Of a stretch of 64,000 nucleotides of DNA, positions 63,381-64,000 are shown one piece after another. This stretch comes from Branchiostoma floridae (taxonomy: Eukaryota > Chordata > Leptocardii > Amphioxiformes > Branchiostomatidae): the NCBI RefSeq assembly GCF_000003815.2, contig NC_049985.1, forward strand, positions 6,323,843 to 6,387,842. The letters run 5' to 3'. The notes beneath the pieces are model-generated. The model had not been told where the DNA came from and searched no databases. It saw only the letters and a list, made by a program, of their open reading frames with translations. Numbering within the stretch: the first letter of the stretch is position 1; each line of letters begins with the position of its first letter. A program made the translations under genes and the position numbers.

Positions 63381-64000
63381 CCTCATTACTACAGCCCGCA
63401 CTGACACCTTCCAATCAGTCAATCAATCAGGCTTTATTTTTGTACACATATACAATTGACTAGACTGACTGACTGACAATTGTTAACCATAAACAACTAA
63501 TGATTTTTATTCAATACAAGACGCAATACAAAATAGCCCCATAACAACAACTAAAAACTTAAAAAAAAACCGGAGCCTAACCTCTGCTTTGAGAGTAGTA
63601 AAGTGCAGATACCCTGGTGTTGGCGCGTGCCGTCACGCCCGTCATGCCAGAACGATAGACAGCGCTAATCTCCAAGCAGATCTTATGGGGGCATAAGATA
63701 GCATCATGAGGCTGAGGAAGAAGTTTTATATAATAGTCGGCAGAGGAGTTTCATTGGCCACCGCGAAGTTCAAGTTTTGCCTACATTTTCATACGCCGAT
63801 TGCTGTCGGTCTAAAGTGACAAGCGTGGGTAAGCTTGGGGACGGAGTTTAGCTGACAGGGGAGTTTCATTGGCCACCGCGAAGTTCAAGAATCCAAGTGA
63901 ATACGATCAGTAAAGATTCCAAGTTGCAAACAAGAAAACCTGACACAGGAAGTGTTTAGTTAAGCACAGTTTTTATTGCAAAATAAACACATACATAACA
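63381..64000. repeat. Right arm of the long inverted repeat (continues past the window)
   Basis: Inverted copy of 52939-53742; homology still holds at the window edge, so the arm is longer than seen. The spacer between the arms is about 9.6 kb. Confidence 0.9.

Noticed and set aside
52939-64000. Polinton or ProtoRAG-type transposon
   Set aside because: Long inverted ends would fit a large DNA transposon, but no polymerase, integrase, or RAG-like coding sequence could be recognised in the spacer.

Overview
This is a window of an animal nuclear genome: small exons with GT/AG introns, a eukaryotic tRNA with a poly-T terminator, many SINE, LINE and short inverted-repeat (MITE-like) relics, and two runs of N (3263-3392 and 17842-17941). 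The two recognisable genes are a nicotinic receptor subunit and a TRPC channel. With the repeat content they point to an invertebrate deuterostome, most likely an amphioxus (Branchiostoma). The species is an inference, not something read directly.

Left part (1-15 kb): six exons of a Cys-loop receptor subunit of the nicotinic acetylcholine receptor type run left to right and end with a stop at 12062. The signal peptide exon lies off the left edge. Intron 3 carries a 4.2 kb near-palindrome whose loop holds a pogo/Tigger-like MITE. Intron 4 carries a dead LINE fragment, and intron 5 a (TG)n tract.

Middle-left (15.2-31.3 kb): ten exons of a TRPC cation channel (closest to TRPC3/6/7) run right to left. 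They cover the linker before the membrane domain, S1-S6, the TRP helix and the C-terminal CIRB/coiled-coil region, with a stop at 15675. The ankyrin-repeat exons were not found and should lie further right or be too divergent to see. The two genes are convergent, with about 3.6 kb between their stop codons. Both encode membrane channels that admit cations, but nothing here shows shared regulation.

Middle-right (31-52 kb): mostly non-coding. It holds one clean tRNA-Ala(TGC), the 3' tail of a LINE, several tandem repeats, short inverted-repeat elements, a Penelope-type hammerhead-like motif, a 1.15 kb element whose termini are built from iterated CGATCTCGCCCCCC-like blocks, and a minisatellite whose 25-bp unit contains the palindrome GGGCGATCGCCC.

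Right end (52.9-64 kb): a region bracketed by long inverted repeats (about 0.8 kb at 52.9-53.7 kb and at least 0.62 kb at 63.4-64.0 kb). It is packed with hairpin elements that share the terminus CTCCAAGCAGA and holds a 1.77 kb hAT-like element with 5-bp target duplications. A few low-confidence or broken exons lie inside, including a possible ubiquitin-like one. I did not find a convincing new biological system; the most unusual structures are the iterated-terminus element, the GATC-palindrome minisatellite and the long inverted repeat block.
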